Origin: Methanoculleus sp.
Lineage (GTDB): Archaea > Halobacteriota > Methanomicrobia > Methanomicrobiales > Methanoculleaceae
Direction of reading: 5' to 3'
Length of the DNA: 64,000 nucleotides
Assembly: GCA_018433835.1 (NCBI GenBank)
Contig: JAHDQM010000052.1
Location: forward strand, 1-64,000
Below the pieces are notes generated by a model that saw nothing but the letters and a program-made list of their open reading frames with translations, was not told the DNA's origin and did not search any database. Below, in pieces: positions 18,611 through 30,203 of this stretch (position 1 is its first letter; every line of letters starts with the position of its first letter). The translations under genes and the position numbers were made by a program.

Positions 18611-19968
18611 ATGCAGACGAAGATCCTCCTTGACGAGGAGGAGATGCCGAAACGGTGGTACAACATCCAGGCAGACCTCCCGACGCCCATGGATCCGGTC
18701 CTCCACCCGGGTACCGGGAAACCGGCAGTCCCCAACGACCTCCGCCACATCTTCCCGATGGAACTGATCATGCAGGAGATGAGCACGGAACGCTACATCG
18801 ATATCCCCGCAGAAGTCAGCGATATCCTCACCCTCTGGAGGCCGAGCCCTCTCTACCGGGCGAGAAGGCTCGAGGCGGCCTTGAAGACACCGGCGAGGAT
18901 CTACTACAAGTGGGAGGGCGTGAGCCCGCCGGGTTCGCACAAGCCCAACACTGCCATCCCCCAGGCCTACTACAACCGCGAGGAAGGGATCGAGCGGCTC
19001 GCGACCGAGACCGGGGCGGGACAGTGGGGCTCGTCGCTCGCGTTTGCAACGAGCCTCTTCGACATGGAGTGCACCGTCTACATGGTCAGAACCTCCTACG
19101 ACCAGAAGCCCTACCGCAAAAGCATGATGCAGGTCTACGGTGCCGAGTGCATCCCGAGCCCGTCGGAGAGGACCCGGTCGGGCCAGGCGATACTGGACCG
19201 GGATCCCGATACGCCGGGTTCCCTCGGCATTGCCATATCCGAGGCGGTCGAGGACGCGGCCGGCCACGACAACACCAACTACGCGCTCGGCTCCGTCCTC
19301 AACCACGTCTGCCTCCACCAGACGATCATCGGCCAGGAGGCGCAGCAGCAGCTCGCGTTGGAGGACGTCTACCCCGACGTGGTGATCGGGTGCGTCGGTG
19401 GCGGGAGCAACTTTGCCGGGCTCGCGTTCCCGTTCGCCGGCGAGAAGATGACCGGGAAACACCCCGACACCGATATCGTTGCGGTGGAGCCGGCAGCCTG
19501 CCCGACCCTGACGAAGGGGCTTTACGCCTACGACTTCGGGGACGTCGCGGGGCTGACCCCGATGATGAGGATGTTCACCCTCGGCCACGACTTCGTCCCG
19601 CCGGCGATCCACGCCGGGGGCCTCCGTTACCACGGGATGTCGCCGCTCGTCTCCCGGCTCGCCCGTGACGGGGTGGTCAGGCCCGTCGCCTACCGCCAGA
19701 ACGAGGTCTTCGAGGCTGCCGTGACGTTTGCCCGGACCGAGGGGATCGTCGTCGCCCCGGAGGCCGCTCACGCGGTGAAGGCCGCGGTCGACGAGGCCCT
19801 CCGGTGCCGGGAGACGGGTGACGCGAAGACGATCCTCTTCAACAACTCCGGGCACGGCAACTTCGACTTCTCCTCCTACGAAGCCTACTTTGCAGGGCAG
19901 CTTGTCGACTACGAGTACCCGGTGGAGCTGATCAAAGAGTCGCTCTCCCGGCTGCCGGTGACGGGGTG

Positions 19969-19969
<1 letters not shown>
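18611..19969 (+). CDS. trpB2: Tryptophan synthase beta chain 2 (TrpB2)
   Basis: A 452-residue TrpB of the long, stand-alone class. The N-terminal insertion ([20 protein letters not shown]) is specific to TrpB2, the PLP lysine is in GSHKPNTA, and [15 protein letters not shown] is the phosphate loop. TrpB2 makes tryptophan from serine and indole, probably salvaging indole, and does not need TrpA. A classical trpB is present later in the same operon, so both types are kept. Its stop codon overlaps the trpE start as TGATG, which indicates translational coupling. Confidence 0.93.
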
Positions 19970-21532
<1,563 letters not shown>

Positions 21533-21536
<4 letters not shown>

Positions 21537-22171
21537 TGCGGGTGCTCGTCATCGACAGTTACGACAGTTTCACCTTCAATCTCTGCCAGCAGATTGGGAT
21601 GCTCGGGGCGGAACCGGTCGTGGTGAAGAGCGATACGCCCCTCAAGCGGATCCAGTCCGAATCTTTCGACCGGGTCGTCCTCTCGCCCGGGCCGGGGCAT
21701 CCCCGGGACTCCGCCCTCTACCGGGAGGTTCTTTCCACGATCAGCCGGACCGTCCCGACGCTCGGGGTCTGCCTCGGCCACCAGGCGATCGGCCTCGCTT
21801 TCGGGGCGCGCATCGCCCGGGCCGGCCGGCTGATGCACGGGAAGCGGTCGGTGATCCGGCACGACGGTGCGGGGATCTACGCGGGAGTGCCCGACCCCCT
21901 CGTCGCGACCCGTTACCACTCGCTCGTCATCGACCCCGCCACGGTCCCCGATTGCCTCGAAGTGACCGCCCAGAGCGACGACGACGGGGCGGTCATGGGC
22001 GTCCGGCACCGGGAGTTCCCGATCGAGGGGGTGCAGTTCCACCCGGAGAGCATCCTCACCCCTGAGGGGAACCGGCTGATGGAAAACTTCCTCTTCGGCG
22101 CCGGGTCCTGCGGAGCCGGAGCCGGCCCGGCGGGACCAGGGGTCCCGCTCGGCCCCGGAGGCGCGGCATGA
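21533..22171 (+). CDS. trpG: Anthranilate synthase glutaminase subunit (TrpG)
   Basis: A class I glutamine amidotransferase of 212 residues. It has the [12 protein letters not shown] opening, the oxyanion segment LSPGPGHP, the nucleophile cysteine in [11 protein letters not shown], and the His/Glu pair in [13 protein letters not shown]. It supplies ammonia to TrpE. The start overlaps the trpE stop; ATGs at 21533 and 21536 are both possible. The last 25 residues are Gly/Pro/Ala rich and look like a loose tail. Confidence 0.95.
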
Positions 22172-23184
22172 TCCGCGAGGCGATCTCCCGGGTCTCCTCG
22201 GGCACTGACCTCACCCCGGCCGAGGCGGGAGCGGTGATGGAAGAGATCATGCAGGGGACGGCGACCCCCGCCCAGATCGGCGGGTTCCTCACGGCGCTCC
22301 GGATGAAGGGCGAAACCGTCGCTGAGATCGGGGCGTTCGCCCGGGCGATGCGGGCGGCGGCTGTCCCGGTCTCGCTTCCGGCCCGGGAGGCGCGGGTGGA
22401 TACCTGCGGGACCGGGGGCGACGGTGCGGGGACCTTCAACATCAGCACCGCGGCCGCCTTCGTCGCGGCCGGTGCGGGGGTTCCCATCGTGAAGCACGGG
22501 AACCGTGGCGTGTCGAGCCGGTGCGGCTCGGCCGACGTCCTCGAGGCGCTCGGGGTCTCGGTCGCGATCCCGCCGGAGCGGGTCGCGGGGGTTCTTTCGG
22601 CCGCCGGGATTGCCTTCCTCTTCGCCCCGGCCTACCACCCGGCGATGCAGCACGCCAGGTCGGCCCGGCAGGAGATCGGGATCCGGACGGTCTTCAACCT
22701 CCTCGGTCCCCTCACGAACCCGGCAGGTGCCGGAGCCCAGCTCCTCGGCGTCTACGACCCCTGCCTGACCGTTCCGGTCGCCCGGGTGCTTGGAGACCTC
22801 GGGGCGGAGCGGGCGATGGTGGTCCACGGCGCGGGGCTCGACGAGATCGCGACGGCCGGGCCGACGACGGTCGCGGAGCTCCGGAACGGGGAGGTCCTCT
22901 CCTACACCCTGGACTGCACGGAGTTCGGGATCCCGTGTTCGCCCGTCGCCGCCATTCGGGGCGGCGGGCCCGAGGAGAACGCCCGGACCCTTCTTGCCGT
23001 CCTCGAGGGCGACGACGGCCCCGCCCGGGAGATCGTCCTCCTCAATGCCGGGGCGGCGATCTACCTCGGCGGGAAGGCCGGCGGCATCGCCGGGGGTATC
23101 GCCCGTGCGGAGGCGTCGATCGGCTCGGGGGCGGCGCTGGACCGGCTCAACCGCCTGATCGAGGCGACCGGAGGCTTGGTGTGA
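22168..23184 (+). CDS. trpD: Anthranilate phosphoribosyltransferase
   Basis: TrpD transfers phosphoribose from PRPP to anthranilate. The 338-residue product has the PRPP loop [18 protein letters not shown], the [21 protein letters not shown] segment and [22 protein letters not shown], all family signatures. It overlaps trpG by 4 bases and trpC by 4 bases. Nothing is missing. Confidence 0.96.
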   Translation: MIREAISRVSSGTDLTPAEAGAVMEEIMQGTATPAQIGGFLTALRMKGETVAEIGAFARAMRAAAVPVSLPAREARVDTCGTGGDGAGTFNISTAAAFVAAGAGVPIVKHGNRGVSSRCGSADVLEALGVSVAIPPERVAGVLSAAGIAFLFAPAYHPAMQHARSARQEIGIRTVFNLLGPLTNPAGAGAQLLGVYDPCLTVPVARVLGDLGAERAMVVHGAGLDEIATAGPTTVAELRNGEVLSYTLDCTEFGIPCSPVAAIRGGGPEENARTLLAVLEGDDGPAREIVLLNAGAAIYLGGKAGGIAGGIARAEASIGSGAALDRLNRLIEATGGLV

Positions 23185-23939
23185 TCCTCGACGAGATCAT
23201 CAGGTCGACGGGCGAGCGCCTCGCAGGCCTGGGACCTCTCCCTGCCGTGGACCCCGCGGGGATGCCCCATCGGAGCCTCGAGGCGGCCATCCGGGCGTGC
23301 CGGGACAGGCACGCGATCGTCGCCGAGGTGAAGTACGCCTCTCCGTCCCGCGGCAGGATTCACGAAGGCTGCACTCCTGAGGCTATTGCCCGGGAGTTTG
23401 TCGCCGCCGGGGCCGCCGGGCTCTCGGTGCTCACCGAACCCACCTACTTTGGGGGGAGCCCTGAGTTCCTCGTCCGGGTGCGGCGTGCGGTCCATGTCCC
23501 GATCCTCCGCAAAGACTTCATCATCGACGAACGCCAGCTCGCCGAGACCCGGGCGCTCGGCGCCGACGCCGTCCTCCTGATCGCCCGGGTGCTCGGAGAT
23601 CGGCTCCCCGCGTTCGTCGACGAGGCACGCACGCTCGGGCTTGAGCCGCTCGTCGAGGTCCACAATAGAAGCGAGATGGAGCGTGCCCTCGACACGAGAG
23701 CGAACCTGATCGGTATCAACAACCGCAACCTCGAGACGATGACGGTCGACCTTTCGACAACCGTCCGCCTTGCGAAGGCGGCACGCGACGATGGGAGGAC
23801 CGTGGTCTCGGAGAGCGGCATCACCTGGCCCTACGACGTCAGGAACCTCGGGAGGCACTGCGACGCGTTCCTGATCGGGTCCGCCCTGATGTCGGCCCGG
23901 GACCGGCGGAAAAGACTGGAGGGATTCGTATTCGCGTGA
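23181..23939 (+). CDS. trpC: Indole-3-glycerol-phosphate synthase
   Basis: The 252-residue TIM barrel begins at GTG, overlapping the trpD stop (GTGA). Catalytic motifs are [11 protein letters not shown] (normally EIKxASPSxG), [22 protein letters not shown], and [13 protein letters not shown], with the final SESGI phosphate site. It closes the carboxyphenylamino-deoxyribulose phosphate ring to indole glycerol phosphate. Confidence 0.95.
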   Translation: MILDEIIRSTGERLAGLGPLPAVDPAGMPHRSLEAAIRACRDRHAIVAEVKYASPSRGRIHEGCTPEAIAREFVAAGAAGLSVLTEPTYFGGSPEFLVRVRRAVHVPILRKDFIIDERQLAETRALGADAVLLIARVLGDRLPAFVDEARTLGLEPLVEVHNRSEMERALDTRANLIGINNRNLETMTVDLSTTVRLAKAARDDGRTVVSESGITWPYDVRNLGRHCDAFLIGSALMSARDRRKRLEGFVFA

Positions 23940-24508
23940 AGATCTGCGGGATGACCAGTCCCCGCGACGCTCTTCTCGCCGCAGCGGCCGGAGCCGACGC
24001 GATTGGCGTGGTGCTTGCGAGCCCCTCGCCGCGGTCCGTGACGCCTGACCGGGCGCGGGAGATATTCGCGGCGATTCCGCCGTTCGTGACCACGGTCGCC
24101 GTCACGTCGACCGACCGGCCCGAAGACCTCGCGGCGATCCTCTCCTCGCGGCCGGATGCGGTGCAGGTTGCGGGCGATCTGGAACTGCCCCGTGATGCAG
24201 GGGTGCGGGTCATCCGGATGCTTTCGCCCGGCGATCCCCTGCGGGACGACTGCGACGCGGTGATCGTCGACGGCAGCCACGGCACCGGGCGGGCGTTCGA
24301 TCCCGGGTATGCCCGGGAGTGCGTGGCATCCTCGCCGGTGCCGGTCATCATCGCGGGCGGGCTTGCCCCCGGCAACGTCGCCGCGGCAATCCGGGCGGTG
24401 CGGCCGTATGCGGTCGACGTCGCTTCAGGCGTCGAGGCGGCGCCGGGGGTCAAGGACGAGCGTCTCGTGAGGGCGTTCGTGAAGATATGCAGGACGGCGA
24501 GTCCATGA
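23936..24508 (+). CDS. trpF: Phosphoribosylanthranilate isomerase
   Basis: TrpF catalyses the Amadori rearrangement before TrpC. The short product of 190 residues starts with GTG overlapping the trpC stop and carries the catalytic-Cys opening [12 protein letters not shown], the [13 protein letters not shown] strand, a [14 protein letters not shown] segment with the catalytic Asp, and the phosphate site [11 protein letters not shown]. The DVASGVE strand near the end completes the barrel. Confidence 0.94.
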   Translation: MKICGMTSPRDALLAAAAGADAIGVVLASPSPRSVTPDRAREIFAAIPPFVTTVAVTSTDRPEDLAAILSSRPDAVQVAGDLELPRDAGVRVIRMLSPGDPLRDDCDAVIVDGSHGTGRAFDPGYARECVASSPVPVIIAGGLAPGNVAAAIRAVRPYAVDVASGVEAAPGVKDERLVRAFVKICRTASP

Positions 24509-25677
24509 AAGCAGGACGATACGGAATATACGGCGGGCAGTACGTGCCCGAGACCCTGATGAGCGCGCTGATCGAGCTTGAGGAGACCTACGCCCGGGTC
24601 CTCGCGGACCCGGAGTTCTCCCGCCGGCTTTCCTGGTACCTGCACGAGTATGCCGGCCGGGAGACGGCGCTCACCTTCTGCGAGAACCTCTCCCGCGACC
24701 TCGGCTGCCGCGTCTACCTAAAGCGCGAGGACCTTCTCCACGGCGGTGCGCACAAACTGAACAACACCCTCGGCCAGGCGCTCATGGCGAAGTTCATGGG
24801 CAAGCGCCGGCTCATTGCCGAGACCGGCGCCGGACAGCACGGCGTCGCGACGGCGATCGCGGGTGCGGCCCTCGGTCTCCCCGTCGAGGTCTACATGGGC
24901 GAGGTGGATACCCGGCGCCAGGCGCTCAACGTCTTCCGGATGGAACTCCTGGGGGCCCGGGTCGTCCCGGTCGCTTCCGGGACGCGGACCCTCAAAGACG
25001 CCATCAACGCGGCGATGCGCGACTGGGTGGCGAACCTCCGGGATACCCACTACCTGCTCGGCTCCTGCGTCGGCCCGCACCCCTTCCCCCGGATCGTCCG
25101 CGACTTCCAGTCGGTCATCGGCGAGGAGGCGCGGCGGCAGGTGCTTGAGAGGGAAGGGCGTCTCCCGGACACCGTCGTCGCCTGCGTCGGCGGAGGTTCG
25201 AACGCGATCGGTATCTTCTACCCGTTCGTGAACGACGACGTGGCGCTGGTCGGCGTGGAGGCGGGGGGCGAGGGGCTCGATACCGACCGCCACGGGGCTT
25301 CGCTCTCGCGGGGCTCGGTCGGGGTCTTCCAGGGGGCGCTCTCCTACCTTCTCCAGGACGCCGACGGCCAGGCGCTCGAGACGCATTCCGTCGCCGCGGG
25401 CCTCGACCACCCCTCCGTCGGGCCCGAGCACGCCATGCTGAAGGATTCCGGGAGGGTCCGCTACGAGGCGGTCACCGACGCCGAAGCACTTGCGGCCTTC
25501 CGCTACCTCTCCCGCACCGAGGGGATCATCCCGGCGCTTGAGTCCGCCCATGCGGTCGCCTACGCCCTCCGGGCGGCGGAAGACCTCGATAAGGACGGGA
25601 TCCTGGTCGTCAACCTCTCGGGGAGGGGCGACAAGGACGTCGCGGACGTCGCGAACCTTCACGGGGGCGCGGCATGA
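24505..25677 (+). CDS. trpB: Tryptophan synthase beta chain (classical)
   Basis: At 390 residues this is the TrpA-dependent TrpB1 form. The start [19 protein letters not shown] is typical, with the PLP lysine in [22 protein letters not shown], and [12 protein letters not shown] as the phosphate loop. It overlaps trpF and trpA by 4 bases each, so the alpha and beta subunits are made together. Together with TrpB2 the operon encodes two beta types. Confidence 0.96.
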   Translation: MKAGRYGIYGGQYVPETLMSALIELEETYARVLADPEFSRRLSWYLHEYAGRETALTFCENLSRDLGCRVYLKREDLLHGGAHKLNNTLGQALMAKFMGKRRLIAETGAGQHGVATAIAGAALGLPVEVYMGEVDTRRQALNVFRMELLGARVVPVASGTRTLKDAINAAMRDWVANLRDTHYLLGSCVGPHPFPRIVRDFQSVIGEEARRQVLEREGRLPDTVVACVGGGSNAIGIFYPFVNDDVALVGVEAGGEGLDTDRHGASLSRGSVGVFQGALSYLLQDADGQALETHSVAAGLDHPSVGPEHAMLKDSGRVRYEAVTDAEALAAFRYLSRTEGIIPALESAHAVAYALRAAEDLDKDGILVVNLSGRGDKDVADVANLHGGAA

Positions 25678-26480
25678 GCCGGATCGCCGGGCTTTTCGCC
25701 CGGAAAAACCCGGTCTTCATCGGCTTCACCGTCGCCGGAGACCCCGGTATCGGGGCGTCGTCCGGCGTGGCGAAAACGATGATCGATGCGGGGGTCGACC
25801 TTCTCGAGGTCGCCGTCCCCTACTCCGACCCGGTGGCGGACGGCCCCGTGATTGAGCGGGCGCACGTCCGCGCCCTCAGGGCGGGCACCACGCCGGACGA
25901 CGCCTTCGCCCTCGTCCGGGAGGTCAGGGGGTATGCGCCGGCGCTGCCGGTCGTCCTCTTCACTTACTACAACATCGTCCACCGCCGGGGACCGGAGCGG
26001 TTCTTTTCGGAAGCCGCCGCCGCCGGTGCGGACGGCGTCCTCATCGTCGACCTTCCCGTCGAGGAGTCGGGCGAGGTCGCGCCGTACGCAGCCCGGCACG
26101 GCATCGACCGGATCGCTCTCATCGCCCCGACGACGTCGCCGGAGCGGCAGCACGCGATCCTTTCCGGAGCCTCCGGGTTTGTCTACCTGATCTCGCTCGA
26201 GGGGGTCACCGGCGAGCGCGACAGGCTCTCCTCCGGTATCGCCGGGCTGGTCGGCGCGGTGCGGGAGAAGACGGACCTCCCGCTCGCCGTCGGGTTCGGG
26301 GTCTCGCGTCCGGAGCATGTGGCTGCGGTCGCAGCCGCCGGTGCGAACGGCGTAATCGTGGGGAGTGCGCTCGTCCGGCTGATCGAGGAGCACTCGAGCG
26401 ATGAGACCGGAATGCACGAAGCGCTCGCGACGGCTATCATCGCGTTGCGAGGCGGGCTCGTTCCTCAATCCCGAACCTGA
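25674..26480 (+). CDS. trpA: Tryptophan synthase alpha chain
   Basis: TrpA cleaves indole glycerol phosphate to indole, which is channelled to TrpB. The 268-residue barrel has the catalytic Glu/Asp strands ([32 protein letters not shown]), [24 protein letters not shown] and [10 protein letters not shown]. It is the last gene of the tryptophan operon. Confidence 0.96.
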   Translation: MSRIAGLFARKNPVFIGFTVAGDPGIGASSGVAKTMIDAGVDLLEVAVPYSDPVADGPVIERAHVRALRAGTTPDDAFALVREVRGYAPALPVVLFTYYNIVHRRGPERFFSEAAAAGADGVLIVDLPVEESGEVAPYAARHGIDRIALIAPTTSPERQHAILSGASGFVYLISLEGVTGERDRLSSGIAGLVGAVREKTDLPLAVGFGVSRPEHVAAVAAAGANGVIVGSALVRLIEEHSSDETGMHEALATAIIALRGGLVPQSRT

Positions 26481-26507
26481 TATACCCCGGCGGGCAAGAA
26501 TAGAGTG

Positions 26508-27611
26508 ATGAGACTGACCGTCGGGTTTTTGCTCAACCCGGTCGCCGGGATGGGCGGCGCCGTGGGGCTGAAGGGGACGGACGGAGCGGTCGCGGAGGCG
26601 ATCCGCCGGGGCGCGGTCCCACGCTCGGCTGATCGTGCGGTGCAGGCCCTTTCCCTCCTCCGGGACGACGATATCGCGTGGTGCACCTGTGCGGCGCCGA
26701 TGGGCGAAGACGCCCTCGCGAGCGCCGGGATCGGCCGTTTCAGCGCCCTCTACCGGCCCTGCAACCCGACCGCTGCCGCCGACACAAAGGCCGCGTGCCG
26801 GACGTTCCTTGATGCCGGGGTCGATCTCGTCGTCTTCTGCGGCGGGGACGGGACGGCCCGGAACGTCCTTGACGTCGTCGGCCGGGAGGTGCCGGTCCTC
26901 GGCATTCCCGCCGGGGTGAAGATGTACTCGGCGGTCTTTGCGGTCAACCCGGCGGCGGCGGCCGACCTCATCCGCCGGGCGGGAGAGGTCCCCTGCCGGG
27001 ACTCCGAGGTGATGGACGTCGACGAGGAGGCCTATCGCTCGGGCCGTCTTGCCGCCCGGCTGTATGGGTATGCATGCGTTCCTTTCATCCCTGAGCGGAC
27101 GCAGGGCGGGAAGCAGGTCTTCGAGCAGCAGGACGAGGAGCGGGCGAAGGACGATATCGCCGCGTTCATCGGCGAGGTCATGCTGCCGGAGACCCTGTAT
27201 ATCGTCGGCGCCGGGAGCACGACGGCGCGGATCCTGGAGTTGCTCGGCCTCCCGGCGACGCTGCTCGGGGTCGATGCCGTCAGGAACGGGGAGGTCGTCG
27301 CCCGCGACGCCGACGAACAGACGCTTCTCGCCCTCCTCGACGAATACCCGCGGGCAAAGATCGTCGCGAGCCCCATCGGTGCCCAGGGGTTCGTCCTCGG
27401 GAGGGGAAACCAGCAGATCAGCCCGGGCGTCCTCCGGAAGGCCGGGCTACGAAACCTGATCGTGGTCGCCACGCCGGGAAAACTCGCTGCAACACCCCTC
27501 CTCTACGTCGACTCCGGGGATCCGGCGCTCGACCGGGAGGTCGGGGACTCGTTGCAGGTCATTTCCGGCTACCGGATTGCGCAACGCAGGCGGGTCGTCC
27601 ACCCGGAGTGA
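26508..27611 (+). CDS. ATP-NAD kinase family protein (COG3199)
   Basis: The 367-residue product carries the diacylglycerol/NAD kinase nucleotide loop FCGGDGTARNVLDVV and GIPAGVKMYSAVFAVNP, and the archaeal COG3199 C-terminal domain with GAGSTTARILELLGLP, LGRGNQQISP and VVATPGKL. Such proteins phosphorylate NAD or a related nucleotide; direct activity is less well established than for the standard NadK. The ATG at 26508 is preferred to the GTG directly in front of it. It follows trpA by 27 bases and could be read from the same transcript. Confidence 0.85.
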   Translation: MRLTVGFLLNPVAGMGGAVGLKGTDGAVAEAIRRGAVPRSADRAVQALSLLRDDDIAWCTCAAPMGEDALASAGIGRFSALYRPCNPTAAADTKAACRTFLDAGVDLVVFCGGDGTARNVLDVVGREVPVLGIPAGVKMYSAVFAVNPAAAADLIRRAGEVPCRDSEVMDVDEEAYRSGRLAARLYGYACVPFIPERTQGGKQVFEQQDEERAKDDIAAFIGEVMLPETLYIVGAGSTTARILELLGLPATLLGVDAVRNGEVVARDADEQTLLALLDEYPRAKIVASPIGAQGFVLGRGNQQISPGVLRKAGLRNLIVVATPGKLAATPLLYVDSGDPALDREVGDSLQVISGYRIAQRRRVVHPE

Positions 27612-27640
27612 TCCGGTCGGAGTTCGCCGCCCGTGAATCT

Positions 27641-28198
27641 TCACGCCGGCCTCTCCTCGACAGACATTCGCGCAACGGCCACCGGACCCTGCCGCCGGGC
27701 GAGCGCGAGGAGCAGGATGCCGAGCAGGACGAGCCCGGCGTAGATGTAGGCCGCGCCGGCGAACTCGTAGAGCGACGGCGAGTCGACCCGGACGTTCTCC
27801 GGGAGCGATGGGGCGAGGAAGAGGCCGTACGCCCACACCAGGCCGAAAAGGCTGATGATCCCTGCCTCGATGGCCGCAAACCACGCGAACGTTCCCGTCC
27901 TGTGTGGGAGCGCTCCGAGCAGGAGAATGAGGACTGCCGGAGCGAGGAGCACGGTCGCGAGCAGGCTCGCCCCGGATGACCGGGGCAGCGGCCCGAAGAC
28001 GGCGAGCGAGAGGAGGAGCGCCGCGAGGGGCACCGCCGCCCACCACCTGCCGCCTTCCTCCCGCATTGCTGCGGTAAAGAGCACCGCTCCCGCCAGGGAG
28101 AGGATGCAGAAGAGGAGGAGCACCGGCGCGAGGTCTGCGACCCGGTACTCGAACCGGCTGTCGTAGGCGAACCGGGCGTAGATCCCGGCCACGGGCAC
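27641..28198 (-). CDS. Polytopic membrane protein, unknown
   Basis: At least 185 residues with five to six hydrophobic segments and short loops; no family recognised. The listed start is GTG, but the reading frame stays open upstream to the preceding gene and encodes a plausible first membrane segment (PIALALTATYFVAV), without any ATG, GTG or TTG before the overlap. The true start may therefore be a rare codon just after the neighbour's stop. It is the second gene behind the promoter module near 28.9 kb. Confidence 0.6.
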   Translation of the reverse strand: MPVAGIYARFAYDSRFEYRVADLAPVLLLFCILSLAGAVLFTAAMREEGGRWWAAVPLAALLLSLAVFGPLPRSSGASLLATVLLAPAVLILLLGALPHRTGTFAWFAAIEAGIISLFGLVWAYGLFLAPSLPENVRVDSPSLYEFAGAAYIYAGLVLLGILLLALARRQGPVAVARMSVEERPA

Positions 28199-28257
28199 GG
28201 CAACGAAGTACGTCGCAGTGAGGGCGAGTGCGATCGGGGTTCTCTCCGGAGTCGTTC

Positions 28258-28821
28258 TTATCCCTCCCTGTCCGATTGTCCCCTGTCCCGGATATCCGGG
28301 TCAAGAGCGGCGATCAGCCGGAGGGCGACGTAGAGTGCTGCGGCGACCAGCACGCATTCGAGGTAGAACCCGAAGTCCGTGAGCACGGAGAAGACCAGGT
28401 TATACACCGGCGTATCCACGGCGAGCGGCAGGGCGCTCATGATGCCGTCGAAGAACCACCCGAATACCGGCACCCTGTCCGCGATCAGCGGAGTGGGCCC
28501 GCCCGGCCACCGGTCGGGGTTTATCAGCAGGGCGGCGACGAACGGAACCGAGGCTGCAACGGCGACGAGCATCGCCTGCCGTTGCCTCCGAACCGGGACG
28601 GCGCCCGCGATGAGCGGGAGGGGTGTCGCGGCTCCCGCTACTGCAAGGGTGACGATCGTGAGAACGAAGACGGGGAGGACGAACGGTGGCGCCGGCCCGA
28701 TTGTCCCGGGGACGGTCACGGCGATACATGCCCAGGCTGCGCATACAACGACCGCAACGAGCGGGGGAATGGCCGGGAAGCGCCGGCTCCGGGGGAGAGA
28801 GGCGATGATCTTGCCTGACAT
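28258..28821 (-). CDS. Polytopic membrane protein, unknown
   Basis: A 187-residue protein with about five membrane segments, starting MSGKIIASLPRSRRFP. No family was recognised. A GTG further upstream (28863) would add 14 residues. The gene lies about 100 bases behind one of the shared GTAGACG/TATA promoter modules, in the same direction, and its stop abuts the next membrane protein gene, so the two probably form one unit of the envelope regulon. Confidence 0.6.
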   Translation of the reverse strand: MSGKIIASLPRSRRFPAIPPLVAVVVCAAWACIAVTVPGTIGPAPPFVLPVFVLTIVTLAVAGAATPLPLIAGAVPVRRQRQAMLVAVAASVPFVAALLINPDRWPGGPTPLIADRVPVFGWFFDGIMSALPLAVDTPVYNLVFSVLTDFGFYLECVLVAAALYVALRLIAALDPDIRDRGQSDREG

Positions 28822-28900
28822 ATCTGCACCGTTCGGGACGTGAACCGGGGGACTGAACTCCACGGTCTGGCTGTTAGACCCTGTAGATCTTTGTGAGAAA

Positions 28901-28946
28901 TCAACCTCTTCCTATAAACAATTTCTGTCACGATCGTCTACACGTT
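28901..28946 (-). promoter_or_regulatory. Shared promoter module, copy 1
   Basis: Read on the minus strand: AACGTGTAGACGATCGTGAC, then AGAAATTGTTTATAGGAAGA, then GGTTGA. It matches the window-wide module (GTAGACG box, CAGAAA BRE-like element, TTTATA box, start region near CGTTGA). It drives the two membrane protein genes to its left. Confidence 0.8.
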
Positions 28947-29060
28947 GGGGTGCTTCGATCCGTTCTGTTCCGGGAGCGGGCGGTAATCACCCCCGGAGAA
29001 CGAGAGGCCGGTACCCCGGATGCTCACGCCGGCTACAGATCTCCCTCCACGGAACAACGG

Positions 29061-29261
29061 TCAGCCCGGTTGCTTCTTCTGGCATCGTTTGCTTGCGATT
29101 TGTACGATGATGCTGCCAAACAGCAGGATAAAGAACAGCCACCGGGTAAGGGCATCCGGCCGGTTATCCAGGATATAATCCTGGTATAAGTTGATAGCGA
29201 GGACGACTGCGGCAAGGGCGAGCAACAGCTTCCACAGGAGCGTCAGGTTGTTACAGTCCAT
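29061..29261 (-). CDS. Small two-helix membrane protein
   Basis: A 66-residue protein, MDCNNLTLLWKLLLALAAVV onward, with two membrane segments and a basic, lysine-rich end (KRCQKKQPG). A GTG 12 bases upstream is an alternative start. No family recognised. It lies behind promoter module copy 2 and appears monocistronic. Confidence 0.6.
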   Translation of the reverse strand: MDCNNLTLLWKLLLALAAVVLAINLYQDYILDNRPDALTRWLFFILLFGSIIVQIASKRCQKKQPG

Positions 29262-29327
29262 AATCCCTACCACGGATGAGGCGACACCCGCAATTCAGGC
29301 ATCGGTCTTGCTTCCCCGCGGGATAGG

Positions 29328-29372
29328 TCAACGTTCCTCTATAAACGATTTCTGTCTGAATCGTCTACATGT
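29328..29372 (-). promoter_or_regulatory. Shared promoter module, copy 2
   Basis: Minus-strand reading gives ACATGTAGACGATTCAGACA, GAAATCGTTTATAGAGGAA and CGTTGA. The spacing between the GTAGACG box and TTTATAG equals that in the other copies. Confidence 0.8.
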
Positions 29373-29460
29373 CACGGGGTTTTGCCCTATACGTCCTGGA
29401 GCGAACCGCAACAGGCCGGAGGGAAGCCCGGGCCGGCACGGGTGATGCAGTCGGTCGGGG

Positions 29461-29706
29461 TCAGGGGGAGAGCAGGATCAGTACGGGATCGAGGAGCCAG
29501 CGATGGAGATAGAACGCGAGGACCGCACCGGTTGCAAGAGCGACGAAGGCTGCACGGTCCTTCGACTTCTCGTGGAATGCCCATACGCCGAAATAGGTCA
29601 TCAGGCAGAAACAGACGAGGAGTAGCAGGCCTGCAAACGGGATCTCCAGGAGGACCGCCCAGGAGAAGAGGATGAACGGCGACAGGGCATAGACAGCTGA
29701 TTTCAT
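29461..29706 (-). CDS. Small membrane protein
   Basis: An 81-residue product with three hydrophobic stretches (residues about 8-18, 19-44, 52-66). No family recognised. It overlaps the gene before it by 4 bases, so both are made from one transcript starting at promoter module copy 3. Confidence 0.6.
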   Translation of the reverse strand: MKSAVYALSPFILFSWAVLLEIPFAGLLLLVCFCLMTYFGVWAFHEKSKDRAAFVALATGAVLAFYLHRWLLDPVLILLSP

Positions 29707-30029
29707 CGTCTTCTCGAATTGCGGCGGACGTCGACGAAGAGCAGGAAGAAGTGCTCGACGAGGCTGACCGCGAGGAGTGCGACGACCCCGCCGATCAAAC
29801 CCTGCACCAGGGTGACAGGGATGCCTGCTACGGTAAACCCGATCCGGTGCAGCCCGTCAATCTCCGGCTCCTTTCCCGCAAGGAGGGGTAGCATCATGAA
29901 CAGGACCGATGCGGCGGCGACGATCGCGAAGTAGAATATGAAATCATCGTGCAGCGGTTTTTCGTTGAGTTGCCGGAAACGGCGCCGTGGACCGGTGATG
30001 ATTGTTCCTGGCGATATCCCTGTCGGCAT
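29703..30029 (-). CDS. Small membrane protein
   Basis: A 108-residue protein with a charged N-terminal 30 residues and two membrane segments (FYFAIVAAASVLFMMLPLL and IPVTLVQGLIGGVVALLAV), then a basic end (RRNSRRR). The ATG at 30029 follows a strong GGGAGGAG site. No family recognised. First gene behind promoter module copy 3. Confidence 0.65.
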   Translation of the reverse strand: MPTGISPGTIITGPRRRFRQLNEKPLHDDFIFYFAIVAAASVLFMMLPLLAGKEPEIDGLHRIGFTVAGIPVTLVQGLIGGVVALLAVSLVEHFFLLFVDVRRNSRRR

Positions 30030-30100
30030 GGTCTTCTCCTCCCGGAATGACTGCATTCATCCGTCCGGTTCCGGTATCGATGAAGGAGAAGTCGGTGTTC

Positions 30101-30138
30101 TCCTATAAACGTTCTCTGTCTGAACCATCTACACGTCG
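30101..30138 (-). promoter_or_regulatory. Shared promoter module, copy 3
   Basis: Minus strand: CGACGTGTAGATGGTTCAGA, CAGAGAACGTTTATAGGAGA. The box and TATA element are intact with the standard spacing, about 70 bases upstream of the first start codon. Confidence 0.78.
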
Positions 30139-30203
30139 GGGTTTCGATCCTTTTTCTCTCGATGGTATGAAGGGTCCGGGACACATGACCCTCTCACGGG
30201 CGG

